Part shown: positions 1 through 8,179 of the stretch, in pieces
Layout of the letters: every line of letters begins with the position of its first letter
Position numbering within the stretch: position 1 is the stretch's first letter
Assembly: GCA_038239345.1 (NCBI GenBank)
Contig: JBBSEX010000014.1
Span: 62,001 to 126,000, forward strand
DNA from: JBBSEX01 sp038239345
GTDB lineage: Bacteria; Acidobacteriota; Terriglobia; Bryobacterales; Bryobacteraceae
Direction of reading: 5' to 3'
DNA length: 64,000 nt
Program-made: the position numbers and the translations under genes
The notes under the pieces: generated by a model
Seen by the model: the letters and a program-made list of their open reading frames with translations, nothing else
The model's database searches: none
What the model was told of the DNA's origin: nothing

Positions 1-165
1 GGACGCGTCGCGGTGGCCAACAATTCACCGGCCGTGATCGTGTCGCTGGATGGCAGGATCGTCGCGGTTCTAACGCTCGAAATTGCCCGTGAAGCCGATG
101 GCGTATCGCGAATTCAGGCGATCTATCAAGTCGTGAATCCGGAGAAGTTGGGCCATGTCCAATAA
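1..165 (+). CDS. ECF sigma factor, SigJ-like, C-terminal end (partial)
   Basis: Only the last 54 residues are in the window, open at the left edge and ending in TAA. The frame carries NSPAVIVSLDGRIVAVLTLE and, near the end, IYQVVNPEKLGHV. This pattern (small SnoaL-like fold ending in 'VRNPDKL') is typical of the C-terminal domain of SigJ-type ECF sigma factors, where the extra domain is thought to tune activity. The stop overlaps the next gene by 11 bases, so the two are probably co-transcribed and translationally coupled. The sigma-2 and sigma-4 regions lie outside the window, so the class is inferred from the tail alone. Confidence 0.7.
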   Translation, partial: GRVAVANNSPAVIVSLDGRIVAVLTLEIAREADGVSRIQAIYQVVNPEKLGHVQ

Positions 166-799
166 CACGCTCACCCGCCTACAGGCCAGTTCAGGACTCG
201 TGTTTGCAGTTTTCCTAACGCTCCACCTTCTAACCACACTATCGGCGCCATTCGGTCAACGCGCGTTCGATTCGATACAAGCGTTGCTGCGCCATTATTA
301 TCAGTTCCCCCTGATCGAAGTTGCCGCCGTGATCGGAGCCGCACTCGTTCATCTCGGGACCGGGCTCATCAGAATGTGGCGGCGGAGGTCATCGCCAAAG
401 GCGAGAATTCCCCTGCGCTACCGCTTGCATCGCTACAGTGGCTATTACATGATGGCGGCCTTCACAGGTCACGTCTCGGCCACTCGCCTTCCACCGCTGC
501 TATTCGGAACAACGGTTGATTTTTCATTCCTGACATTCACGCTTACCAAGTTTCCGTTCATCTTCTATCCCTATTATCTTTTGCTTTTCGCCAGCGGCTT
601 TTATCATCTTTCGAGTGGCGTCGCAATGGCGCTCCGCATTGTGATTCCCAAGCGTGCCTTCACCTATGCAATGGTGGCTGGGGCTGGCGCCGGACTCGTC
701 GCGATGCTCGCGCTCGGCGGTGTCCTCTATCGCGTCGACACGCACCGTTTCGCTCAGTTCCAAGCATTGCTCAATCGCGTTACAGTACTGGTGAGATGA
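155..799 (+). CDS. Multi-pass membrane protein, cytochrome b-like
   Basis: The 214-residue protein has about five hydrophobic segments: residues 12-30, 52-72, around 95-112, 125-150 and 168-190. Histidines sit in or beside several of them (LTLHLLT, LVHLGTG, LHRYSGYY, FTGHVSA, FYHLSSG). That spacing resembles the b-heme anchor subunits of succinate dehydrogenase/fumarate reductase, but no flavoprotein or iron-sulfur partner is nearby. The ATG lies inside the end of the sigma-factor gene, and the 3' end overlaps the ybaK-like start by ATGA, so it sits between a sigma factor and a tRNA-editing enzyme in one transcript. A role as a membrane partner of the sigma factor is possible but unproven. 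Confidence 0.6.
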   Translation: MSNNTLTRLQASSGLVFAVFLTLHLLTTLSAPFGQRAFDSIQALLRHYYQFPLIEVAAVIGAALVHLGTGLIRMWRRRSSPKARIPLRYRLHRYSGYYMMAAFTGHVSATRLPPLLFGTTVDFSFLTFTLTKFPFIFYPYYLLLFASGFYHLSSGVAMALRIVIPKRAFTYAMVAGAGAGLVAMLALGGVLYRVDTHRFAQFQALLNRVTVLVR

Positions 800-1278
800 A
801 GACAAATGCAGTCCGGATTCTGGACGGGCTAGGCATTCCATACGAGTTGCGCGACTACGAAGTGGATCCCAACGATCTCGCCGCCGAGACCGTGGCGGCG
901 AAGATCGGGTTGCCGCCGGAGCAGGTATTCAAGACCCTGGTAGTTCGTGGCGATGGCCGTGGAGTATATCTGGCCGTCATTCCGGGCAATGCTGAGCTGG
1001 ATGGAAAAGCACTCGCGAAGCTGACGGGCGACCGCAAGGTGGACATGGTTCCGCTGAAGGAAGTTCAGGATCTAACTGGCTACATTCGCGGTGGGGTGAC
1101 GGCGCTCGGTTGCAAGAAGGATTATCCGGTTTACGCCGATGAGCTTATCGAGTTGTACGATGTCATCTCGATATCGTCCGGCGTCCGCGGCACGCAAATA
1201 CTACTCGCCCCCGCCGCTTACCTGCGCGCGGTGCAGACTACGGTCGCGGCCATTTCTCGCGACAAAGTGATATCCTGA
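796..1278 (+). CDS. ybaK: Cys-tRNA(Pro)/Cys-tRNA(Cys) deacylase, YbaK/EbsC family
   Basis: A 160-residue single-domain protein of the YbaK/ProX editing family, which hydrolyses Cys mischarged on tRNA(Pro) in the cytoplasm. Visible family marks are the N-terminal MKTNAVRILD, the VFKTLVVRGD strand with the conserved lysine, VIPGNAELD, and the C-terminal ALGCKKDYPVYAD and SSGVRGTQILLAP. The length fits the family (about 155-160 residues). The start overlaps the upstream stop by four bases (ATGA). It is a stand-alone editing factor here and not part of ProRS. Confidence 0.93.
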   Translation: MKTNAVRILDGLGIPYELRDYEVDPNDLAAETVAAKIGLPPEQVFKTLVVRGDGRGVYLAVIPGNAELDGKALAKLTGDRKVDMVPLKEVQDLTGYIRGGVTALGCKKDYPVYADELIELYDVISISSGVRGTQILLAPAAYLRAVQTTVAAISRDKVIS

Positions 1279-1284
1279 CCGCCA

Positions 1285-1698
1285 ATGGGCAGTTTGCGTT
1301 TCAAGTGCCAGCCGGGATGCACGAATTGCTGTCAACAGAAAGGCATCGTCTATCTCACCGAAGACGATCTTCTGCGCGCCGCCGCCTTTGTCAGCATGAC
1401 GCCAGCCGCTTTTGAAACGAAGTATGTGATCCGCACAAAGCACCTGTTGCGCCTCCGCACGCCGCGCGGAAAGCAGTGTCATTTTCTTCTTGAAAGCAGC
1501 TGCTCCATTCATCCCGCAAAGCCTACACAATGCCGTACCTTCCCATTCTGGCCGGAGCTGGTGGAGACGCGTAAGAATTGGGACGACACCGGGCGCTATT
1601 GCCCGGGCATCAATCAAGGTCCGCTGATTCAGATCGGTACGGCGATGGAAGTGGCATCCGAGATGAAGACCGCTTATCCCGGCATGTACTGCTTCTGA
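1285..1698 (+). CDS. YkgJ-family cysteine cluster protein
   Basis: The 137-residue protein has the CxxxCxxCC-type cluster near the N-terminus (CQPGCTNCC, residues about 8-16), then CHFLLESSC and C near residue 88 in TQCRTFPFWPE, and a last YCPG. These cysteines match the YkgJ/CxxCxxCC family (PF03692), thought to bind zinc or an iron-sulfur cluster; no enzymatic role is established. It begins six bases after the ybaK stop and is probably in the same transcript. The C-terminal PGMYC also fits the family. Confidence 0.85.
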   Translation: MGSLRFKCQPGCTNCCQQKGIVYLTEDDLLRAAAFVSMTPAAFETKYVIRTKHLLRLRTPRGKQCHFLLESSCSIHPAKPTQCRTFPFWPELVETRKNWDDTGRYCPGINQGPLIQIGTAMEVASEMKTAYPGMYCF

Positions 1699-1715
1699 AC
1701 CTGTAGAGTTAGAGT

Positions 1716-2594
1716 ATGTCCGACCCCGTTCACCCCGAGATCGCTAACGAAAACTTGCCTCCCTTGCCGCTTACCGTGGAAGGCGCAAGCATGCTCCACC
1801 AGATGCTGCGGATCGATTGGTCCAGTTGGCGAAACGTCGCCGCCAATGAGCAAGCCGAGATCGTTGCGGAAGCTTCGCGAACGCTTGCGGCGATGGAGAC
1901 GAATTCCAGTGCGCAGAGCGCTTTATTCTCCATCATTGGACATAAGGGCGACTTGATGCTGGTCCATTTTCGCGACTCTTTCGACGCGCTGAAGCAGGCT
2001 GAACTCGATATCTCGCGATTGGCGATCTCGGAGTTTCTTGAACCCACCACATCGTATCTTTCGGTGGTCGAGCTAGGGCTCTATGAATCTACCGTGAAGG
2101 TTTATCGCTCGCTCACCGAGCAAGGGATCGCTCAGCATTCCGCCGAGTGGGACGCCGCACTGCTGGAAGTGATGGACCGCCAACGCGAAGCCATGCGCTC
2201 TCGCTTATTCCCCCAGATCCCACCGAATCGTTATCTGTGTTTTTATCCAATGGACCGCCTGCGGGGCGAGCGGAACAATTGGTATCAGCTACCCATGGTG
2301 GAACGTCAGCGCCAAATGCATGAGCATGGTTTGATTGGACGGCGTTACGCAGGCGAGGTGAAACAAATCATTTCCGGTTCAATCGGCTTCGACGATTGGG
2401 AATGGGGAGTCGATCTTTTTGCCGACGATCCGCTGGTTTTCAAGCGCCTGATCTATGAAATGCGTTTCGATCAGGTCAGCGCCGTCTATGCCCAGTTCGG
2501 CTCGTTTTATATAGGGCTACGCTGTCCGGCGGCGGGGCTGGGAAGCATTTTAGCGGGGCGGCTTCCAGCCTATCCGGAAGTAAAACCCGCATGA
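1716..2594 (+). CDS. hemQ: Hydrogen peroxide-dependent heme synthase / chlorite dismutase-family protein
   Basis: The 292-residue protein is HemQ-like (coproheme decarboxylase of the coproporphyrin-dependent heme route). It shows the DLMLVHFR strand, the RYLCFYPMDRLRGE segment, the MxEHGLIGRRYAGEVKQII block and the EWGVDLFADDP motif followed by YEMRFDQVSA. These are the HemQ/Cld hallmarks. The family makes heme b from coproheme with H2O2 in the cytoplasm. An N-terminal extension of about 20 residues is acidic/proline-rich. It lies 17 bases after the YkgJ-type gene, so it is probably in the same operon. True chlorite dismutase activity is unlikely given the HemQ-type motifs, but the distal residue was not checked by alignment. 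Confidence 0.9.
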   Translation: MSDPVHPEIANENLPPLPLTVEGASMLHQMLRIDWSSWRNVAANEQAEIVAEASRTLAAMETNSSAQSALFSIIGHKGDLMLVHFRDSFDALKQAELDISRLAISEFLEPTTSYLSVVELGLYESTVKVYRSLTEQGIAQHSAEWDAALLEVMDRQREAMRSRLFPQIPPNRYLCFYPMDRLRGERNNWYQLPMVERQRQMHEHGLIGRRYAGEVKQIISGSIGFDDWEWGVDLFADDPLVFKRLIYEMRFDQVSAVYAQFGSFYIGLRCPAAGLGSILAGRLPAYPEVKPA

Positions 2595-2609
2595 CATAAT
2601 CAAAGCATC

Positions 2610-2765
2610 ATGGCTGACCCGAAGAAACCACACCTGGACGAGAAGCCGGTTCCGAACCCTCATACAGAGGAGGAGATCGTCGACGAAAGTTCGGAGGACT
2701 CCTTCCCGGCGAGCGATCCGCCATCCTGGACCGGCGGCACGGAAGAAGCGCCGAAAAAAGACTAG
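2610..2765 (+). CDS. Small acidic protein with SFPASDPPSW motif
   Basis: This 51-residue ORF starts at ATG 2610, 15 bases after hemQ. The product is almost entirely charged or proline-rich, with no hydrophobic segment. Its centre reads DESSEDSFPASDPPSWTGG. The 'ESFPASDPPSW' signature occurs in short uncharacterised proteins of many bacteria, which argues that this is a real gene and not a chance ORF. It is probably intrinsically disordered and its function is unknown. The stop overlaps the convergent oxidoreductase stop by four bases. Confidence 0.7.
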   Translation: MADPKKPHLDEKPVPNPHTEEEIVDESSEDSFPASDPPSWTGGTEEAPKKD

Positions 2766-3691
2766 CGTAATTTCATCGGCTTGCCGCCCGACTCTTTACT
2801 GCGTTGCGCGGCATCCATGAAAGCGAAGATTTCCAGCGTCTCTTCATTCGGCACCGGGGTCTTTCCCGTTTGGAAGAACTTGACGATTTCCGCCACCAGC
2901 CGCTCATAGCCGGTTGTTGGTTTCGCGGGACTCTGAATCACTCCGGCTTTCGTCACGATTACCGCCCCATAAGGTCCGTACGGACGGAGCGCGCGCACAC
3001 TTCCAATTCGCCCATCTTTCCATTTCCCAACTATTTCGTCGGCGCCGTCTGAAGAAACGCGAGTGACTTCGTCCACGCCCGTGCCCATCAACGTGAATAG
3101 GATTTCAATGGGATGGATCGCGTACCACGACAAATCCAGTTGATGATGTTCTTCGAAAGGTCCGGGTCCCCAGGTCATAACACCCAGCGTATCGGGCGCT
3201 TTTAGATCGGTAATACCGCTCCAGCGCAAACTGGAGGCGCTGAACCAGGGCACTCCCGCTTCTTTCGCAAGCCGGGCGATTTCGCGGGCATCGGCAAGTG
3301 TCGACGCCAGCGGCTTATCGATAAAGACGGGTTTGTGAGCCGCAAATACCGGCCTGACCTGCGCCAGGTGTGGGCGGCCGTCGACGCTCTCCAGCAGAAT
3401 GCCGTCTACCTTCGAGCAAAGGGTTTCGATGTCGGGTACAAACTCGACGCCCCACTTCGTTTTCATTTCGTCTACATATTTATCGACGCGCGTCCAGCTG
3501 CTCTCAATGTCGCGGCTACCTCCGGCATAGGCCGCCACCACACGCGCACCCGGGATGTGCCTGGGCGACGCGCCGTCGTTCAGTAACTCGGTGAAGGCCG
3601 TGGCATGAGATGTGTCCGTGCCGATAATTCCCAGACGAATGTCGGCTGCATGCGCGAGACACGCGGCTGCCAACAGCAAACCGATTTTCAT
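2762..3691 (-). CDS. Exported Gfo/Idh/MocA-family oxidoreductase
   Basis: The 309-residue protein starts with a Sec-type signal (MKIGLLLAAACLAHA, cleavage near residue 15-16), followed by a Rossmann fold (IRLGIIGTDTSHA) and the family's PVFIDKPLA segment with the conserved lysine of the 'EKP' motif. HHQLDLSWYAIHPIEIL fits the C-terminal substrate domain. Gfo/Idh/MocA enzymes oxidise or rearrange sugars using NAD(P). A signal peptide on such an enzyme is unusual because the cofactor is cytoplasmic; some exported members keep the nucleotide tightly bound. It directly follows the cytochrome gene with no gap, so the two are one transcript. Confidence 0.8.
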   Translation of the reverse strand: MKIGLLLAAACLAHAADIRLGIIGTDTSHATAFTELLNDGASPRHIPGARVVAAYAGGSRDIESSWTRVDKYVDEMKTKWGVEFVPDIETLCSKVDGILLESVDGRPHLAQVRPVFAAHKPVFIDKPLASTLADAREIARLAKEAGVPWFSASSLRWSGITDLKAPDTLGVMTWGPGPFEEHHQLDLSWYAIHPIEILFTLMGTGVDEVTRVSSDGADEIVGKWKDGRIGSVRALRPYGPYGAVIVTKAGVIQSPAKPTTGYERLVAEIVKFFQTGKTPVPNEETLEIFAFMDAAQRSKESGGKPMKLR

Positions 3692-4456
3692 CTAGAATGC
3701 CGGACGATTCGCCGGATCGGCCTGACCTTTATGGCAGGTATAACAGCGCACTTCCATCCGGCCGTTGAAGTTCTTTTCGTTGATGTCGTGGGTCATCGTG
3801 AGCATCTTGCGCGCCATCCCTTTTTCCTTCTTATCGTCGGCCTCGAACTTACCTTGTACATGGCAATGCTCGCATTCCACGCCCAGCGCCATGCTGAAAT
3901 AGCGCATCGAATCGATGAATTGAGAGGCGGGTACGTCCTTCAAGATGAGGACGTTCTTGAAATGCGCGCCGGCGGTCTGCTCTGGAGCCCGCAGGGCGTC
4001 GCCGGCGGAATCGGGTTGCTTATCCAGCACGATTGTCTGTAGGGAATCTTTGCCATTTGCCGTCGTTGCCGTTTCAATCGTTAGCGTATTGCCGTCGGCG
4101 CCCAGCGTATATTTTTCACTAATGGTTGCGGGGTGTCCAGCCACCTTGGAATTGGCCACCAGCGTGTTGCCATTCCAGCTAGTCTCCGTTCGCATCGGCA
4201 ATCCGCGATAAGAGTTCATAGCCGGCTTCTCACTATTCAACGTAAGCTGCGACCGTTGTTCGCCGCGCTGATTGGTAGACCCGATCAACTCCGTCATCTT
4301 TGTGCCCTGCTGATCGATGATTACGACGTAGGCAGTGGGAGGCTGGCCGGCGAACTTGCTCTTCTCGAGATTAGCTTTCCACACGCCAGTCAAATTAGGT
4401 GACTGCGCCGCAAGGACACCGGCGGTCAAAATCCACGCAAAGAGTCGGAATTTCAT
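3692..4456 (-). CDS. Secreted c-type cytochrome with two CxxCH sites
   Basis: The 254-residue protein has a signal peptide (MKFRLFAWILTAGVLAAQ), a beta-rich middle region (residues 20-145) of the kind found in acidobacterial secreted proteins, and a C-terminal heme domain with two CxxCH motifs: CEHCH (about residue 200) and CYTCH (about residue 240). The segment FKNVLILKDVPASQFIDSM before the first heme site is typical of the photosynthetic-reaction-centre-cytochrome-like c-type cytochromes common in Acidobacteria. The likely role is periplasmic electron transfer. Its coding region directly abuts the exported oxidoreductase (3691/3692), which suggests it could accept that enzyme's electrons; this is inference. 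Confidence 0.8.
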   Translation of the reverse strand: MKFRLFAWILTAGVLAAQSPNLTGVWKANLEKSKFAGQPPTAYVVIIDQQGTKMTELIGSTNQRGEQRSQLTLNSEKPAMNSYRGLPMRTETSWNGNTLVANSKVAGHPATISEKYTLGADGNTLTIETATTANGKDSLQTIVLDKQPDSAGDALRAPEQTAGAHFKNVLILKDVPASQFIDSMRYFSMALGVECEHCHVQGKFEADDKKEKGMARKMLTMTHDINEKNFNGRMEVRCYTCHKGQADPANRPAF

Positions 4457-4534
4457 ATAGCGGACAGTCTACCACCGTTTCAATCGCCATCCGGGCCAAG
4501 ATAGAATACAGGCATTACTACTCTTCCTACGAAC

Positions 4535-7498
4535 GTGAATCGTACCATTAGGCTACTGCTGCCATTCATCGCGATTGTCTTTTCCAGCACGTCGTACGCG
4601 CTGATGCCAGATCGTGCGCTGACTCAATATCTTCACCGTATTTGGCAGACGCAGCAAGGGCTGCCGCAAGGCACGCTGTACGCGATAGCGCAAACGCGCG
4701 ATGGTTATCTCTGGCTCGGCAGCCAGACTGGACTGGTTCGCTTCGATGGCGTGCGCTTTACTCCGGCGGGAACTCGCAACGGCATTTCGCTGGACAATAT
4801 TTGGGTCCGCGAACTGCTGGTCGATAAGGACGGCGATCTGTGGGTGGGCTCGAACGACTCTGGTCTCTTTCACCTTCACGCCGATACAGCCGAACAATTC
4901 TCGTTGGCCCAAGGCTTGCCCGCCGATAACGTCCATTGTTTGATAGAGGGCAAGAGTGGCGAGGTTTGGGCTTGTACATCCAAAGGTCTGGCAAGAATCG
5001 CAGGCGGCAAGGTCAGCGTGTTCCGGACGGCGCAGGGGTTATCCGACGATAATTTGCGCGCGGCATGTCAGGCCAACGATGGCTCCTTGTGGTTTGGCGG
5101 CGCGGGCGACGAATTGAACCAATGGAACGGGGCGGAATTTAAGCGCCGCAGACTATCGCTGATGCCGCGATTCGCCTCCACGTGGACGATGCGCTGCGCA
5201 GCCGACGGTACTTTTTGGATTGGGACCGGAGACGGACTGATTCAACTGAAGGATGGACACGAGCGGCGTATTTCCAAGGCTGATGGACTTCCCGACAATC
5301 GCATCTTCGATCTGCAATCCAGCCGGGATGGCGGCCTCTGGATCGGAACGAACGAAGGATTCAGCCGCTGGCGCGATGGCGAGATTGAAAGTTTTCGTTC
5401 GCGCGATGGGCTATCGCAAAGCGGGGTGCACTCGCTATTTGAAGATCGCGAAGGCGCGCTCTGGGTAGGAACGAAAAATGGCTTGAACCAGTTCCTGGAC
5501 GGGCGGGCGATTCCGTATACGGTCAACGAAGGGCTGCCGGCTAATGACGCTGGACCGATAGTGCAAGACGGTGGTGGAACAACCTGGGTGGGAACGCTGG
5601 GTAAGGGTTTGGCGCGTTTCGATGGGCGGCGCTTTCATGTGCTCACGACCGCCCAGGGCCTGCTCTCGAACATGATTTATTCGTTGGCGGCGGACTCTGT
5701 CGGCGATCTTTGGGTGGGAAGCGATGCCGGATTAAACCGCCTCCGGGGCGGGGTTGTAGCGCAGACCATGACCTCCGCGAACGGTCTGCCGGGAAAGATC
5801 GTCCGGGCAATCTTCCGCGATCACGAGGGCGTTCTATGGGTGGGAACGTCCAATGGCCTGACGACAGTGCGCGACGGCAAATTGGTCGAGCCGAAAGGAT
5901 TTCACGGCGTTCTGAAAGCGCCGATCGTGGCCTTCGGCGAAGACCGCGATCATCGGATGCTGATTGCCACCGAAGGCAGCGGTTTGTATGTCTACGACAA
6001 AGGAATCCCTAAGGAATTGATCCAGGAGGGGATGATGTTGCGCGATGTGGATTCCTTCTATACGGATCGCGATGGGTTCGTTTGGATGGGCGGATTGGGC
6101 GGTGGATTACGGCTGCTAAAAGACGGCCGGGTGAAGCAGTTTTACTTGCGTGACGGGCTCTTCGATAACGAGATTTACGGAATAGCCGCGGATGGAGAAG
6201 ACCGGCTGTGGATGGCCTGCAGCAAGGGAATTTTTAGCGTGAAGCGAACCGACCTGTTGGATTTCGCGGCGGGTAAGATTCTGAAATTCGAGAGCCGGCC
6301 ATACAGCCCGCTGGATGGGCTGCGAACTATCGAGTGTAAGGCCGGAGTACAACCCGCTGTTTGGACGATGAACGATGGGCGGGTCTGGTTCTCGACAATC
6401 CGCGGTGTCTTGCTACTGGACGTCAGCCATCTGCAGCACAAGTTCGAGCCTCCACCGGTGGTGATTGAAGACGTGACGGTGAATGGGCAAAGCGGCACTC
6501 CGACTGATTTCGAGAAGTTGCCGGCGGGGCTGAAGAATATCGAGTTTCACTACACAGGCCTCAGCTTCGTCGTTCCGGCGAAGCTTACTTTCCGCTATAT
6601 CCTGGAAGGCTTCGACAAGAATTGGATCGAAGCCGGAACGCGTCGCGAGGCTTTTTATACGAATTTGCCGCCAGGACCGTATCGCTTCCGTGTCACGGCC
6701 TGCAATGTGGATGGTACCTGCAATGCCGAGGGCGCGTTCGCCCGATTCGTTCTGGCGCCAAGTTTCTATCAACAAGTCTGGTTTTTGCCGCTCTGTATCT
6801 TGCTCGCTGGATTTGCTGTGTGGGGAGCGTATCAACTGCGGATTCGGCGGCTGCGCGAACAGTTCGATCTGATTCTGGCGGAGCGAAGCCGAATCGCCCG
6901 CGAATTGCATGACACGCTGATTCAAGGATTCTCCGGCGTGACCATGGAGATGCAAGCGCTGTCCGGGCGATTGTTTCGAGCGGAGGAAAAAGAAACGCTG
7001 GTGGAGATCATTGCCGATGCCGGCACTTGCTTGCGGGAAGCTCGCCGATCGGTGGCGGGATTGCGCAGCGCCCGGGGCCAGAATGCCGGATTAGCCGGAG
7101 CCATCGCCGAAGCCGCGAAGCAGATCACGGAAACGAAGGATGTACGTCTAAAGCTAAGGCTGGAGCCGCGCGGCGGGACTCTGCCGGCCGATGTCGAATA
7201 TAATTTGCTGCGGATCGCTCAGGAAGCGGTCTCCAATTCCGTGAAGCATTCCGGAGCTCGCAACATCGAAATCGGGCTGCGGAGCACGCCGGAATGGGTT
7301 CGTTTGATGATTAAAGACGATGGTGAAGGATTCAAGGTGGATCAGGCCGGGTATACGAAGACCGGACATTACGGGTTGATCGGGATGAAGGAACGCGCGA
7401 GCCATATCGGCGCTCAGTTTGGCCTTACCAGCGAGGTCGGGCGGGGAACCATCGTCAGTATTGAACTGCCTACGGCCCGGGCGGGGAAATCCGAGTAG
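4535..7498 (+). CDS. Propeller-type sensor histidine kinase (Reg_prop, Y_Y_Y, DesK-like kinase)
   Basis: The 987-residue protein begins at GTG with a signal/TM segment (about residues 5-22). Many two-component-regulator propeller repeats follow (recurring 'DGxLWVGTxxGL' units, residues about 45-630), as in two seven-bladed periplasmic propellers. Next come a Y_Y_Y domain (about 665-745), one TM helix (about 750-770) and a HisKA_3 domain with RIARELHDTLIQGFSG (phospho-accepting His near 791). A HATPase domain closes it (SNSVKHSGA, DDGEGF, GHYGLIGMKERA). It should sense an extracellular ligand and phosphorylate the regulator encoded immediately after it. The two frames overlap by one base (TAGTG). 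Unlike the Bacteroides HTCS proteins, the receiver and DNA-binding parts are on a separate protein. Confidence 0.92.
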   Translation: MNRTIRLLLPFIAIVFSSTSYALMPDRALTQYLHRIWQTQQGLPQGTLYAIAQTRDGYLWLGSQTGLVRFDGVRFTPAGTRNGISLDNIWVRELLVDKDGDLWVGSNDSGLFHLHADTAEQFSLAQGLPADNVHCLIEGKSGEVWACTSKGLARIAGGKVSVFRTAQGLSDDNLRAACQANDGSLWFGGAGDELNQWNGAEFKRRRLSLMPRFASTWTMRCAADGTFWIGTGDGLIQLKDGHERRISKADGLPDNRIFDLQSSRDGGLWIGTNEGFSRWRDGEIESFRSRDGLSQSGVHSLFEDREGALWVGTKNGLNQFLDGRAIPYTVNEGLPANDAGPIVQDGGGTTWVGTLGKGLARFDGRRFHVLTTAQGLLSNMIYSLAADSVGDLWVGSDAGLNRLRGGVVAQTMTSANGLPGKIVRAIFRDHEGVLWVGTSNGLTTVRDGKLVEPKGFHGVLKAPIVAFGEDRDHRMLIATEGSGLYVYDKGIPKELIQEGMMLRDVDSFYTDRDGFVWMGGLGGGLRLLKDGRVKQFYLRDGLFDNEIYGIAADGEDRLWMACSKGIFSVKRTDLLDFAAGKILKFESRPYSPLDGLRTIECKAGVQPAVWTMNDGRVWFSTIRGVLLLDVSHLQHKFEPPPVVIEDVTVNGQSGTPTDFEKLPAGLKNIEFHYTGLSFVVPAKLTFRYILEGFDKNWIEAGTRREAFYTNLPPGPYRFRVTACNVDGTCNAEGAFARFVLAPSFYQQVWFLPLCILLAGFAVWGAYQLRIRRLREQFDLILAERSRIARELHDTLIQGFSGVTMEMQALSGRLFRAEEKETLVEIIADAGTCLREARRSVAGLRSARGQNAGLAGAIAEAAKQITETKDVRLKLRLEPRGGTLPADVEYNLLRIAQEAVSNSVKHSGARNIEIGLRSTPEWVRLMIKDDGEGFKVDQAGYTKTGHYGLIGMKERASHIGAQFGLTSEVGRGTIVSIELPTARAGKSE

Positions 7499-8136
7499 TG
7501 GCCGAAGCTGGTTGTAAGGAAATTATTCGCGTTCTGTGCGTGGATGATCATCCGCTGGTGCGAAAGGGCATCGCCTCAATTCTGGCCAACGAGCCCGATG
7601 TACAGCTGATAGCCGAAGCCACCAATGGCCGCGAGGCCGTGGAATTGTTTCGGCGGCATCAACCGGACGTCACGCTGTTGGACATTCGCATGCCGGAACT
7701 GGATGGCATTGCGGTGGCCAAGTTGATCCGGGCGGAATTCCCTGAGGCGCGGATAATCGCGTTGACCAGCTACGATGGCGACCAGGACATTTATCGGGCT
7801 CTGGAAGCGGGCGTTCGTGGCTACCTTCTCAAGGAAATGGTGCACACCGAAGTTCTGCGTGCGATCCGCACCGTGCATTCGGGCAAACGGCTGATTCCAC
7901 CCGAGGTCTCGGAGCGTTTGAGCGAATACTTTCCGCAAATCGCGTTGACCGCGCGTGAGGTGGAAGTGCTGGCTTTCGTAGCGAAGGGCTTGGGCAACAA
8001 AGAAATCGCCGAGCTTCTGGGGACGGCCAGTGGAACCATTAAGATCCATGTCCAGAACATCTTAGGAAAACTCGGCGCATCTGACCGCACACACGCCGTG
8101 ACAATCGCCATCGAGCGCGGCATTCTTCATCTATAG
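7498..8136 (+). CDS. NarL/FixJ-family response regulator
   Basis: The 212-residue protein has an N-terminal receiver with the acidic pair VDDHP, the phospho-accepting Asp in DVTLLDIRMPELDG, the T/S switch in IIALTSYD and the lysine in YLLKEM. It ends in a LuxR-type helix-turn-helix (LTAREVEVLAFVAKGLGNKEIAELLGTASGTIK split across about residues 150-185). The GTG start overlaps the kinase stop, giving a cognate pair. The target promoter is unknown; the protease gene begins 43 bases downstream, but separate transcription is possible. Confidence 0.93.
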   Translation: MAEAGCKEIIRVLCVDDHPLVRKGIASILANEPDVQLIAEATNGREAVELFRRHQPDVTLLDIRMPELDGIAVAKLIRAEFPEARIIALTSYDGDQDIYRALEAGVRGYLLKEMVHTEVLRAIRTVHSGKRLIPPEVSERLSEYFPQIALTAREVEVLAFVAKGLGNKEIAELLGTASGTIKIHVQNILGKLGASDRTHAVTIAIERGILHL

Positions 8137-8179
8137 CCCTAGGTAACCGTATTCTGCCGGATGCCGTCAGACAGGCAGT

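Noticed and set aside
4670..6450. Repeated DGxLWVGT units as a DNA tandem repeat
   Set aside because: The periodicity is at protein level (propeller blades) with diverged nucleotides; it is a normal feature of this kinase class.
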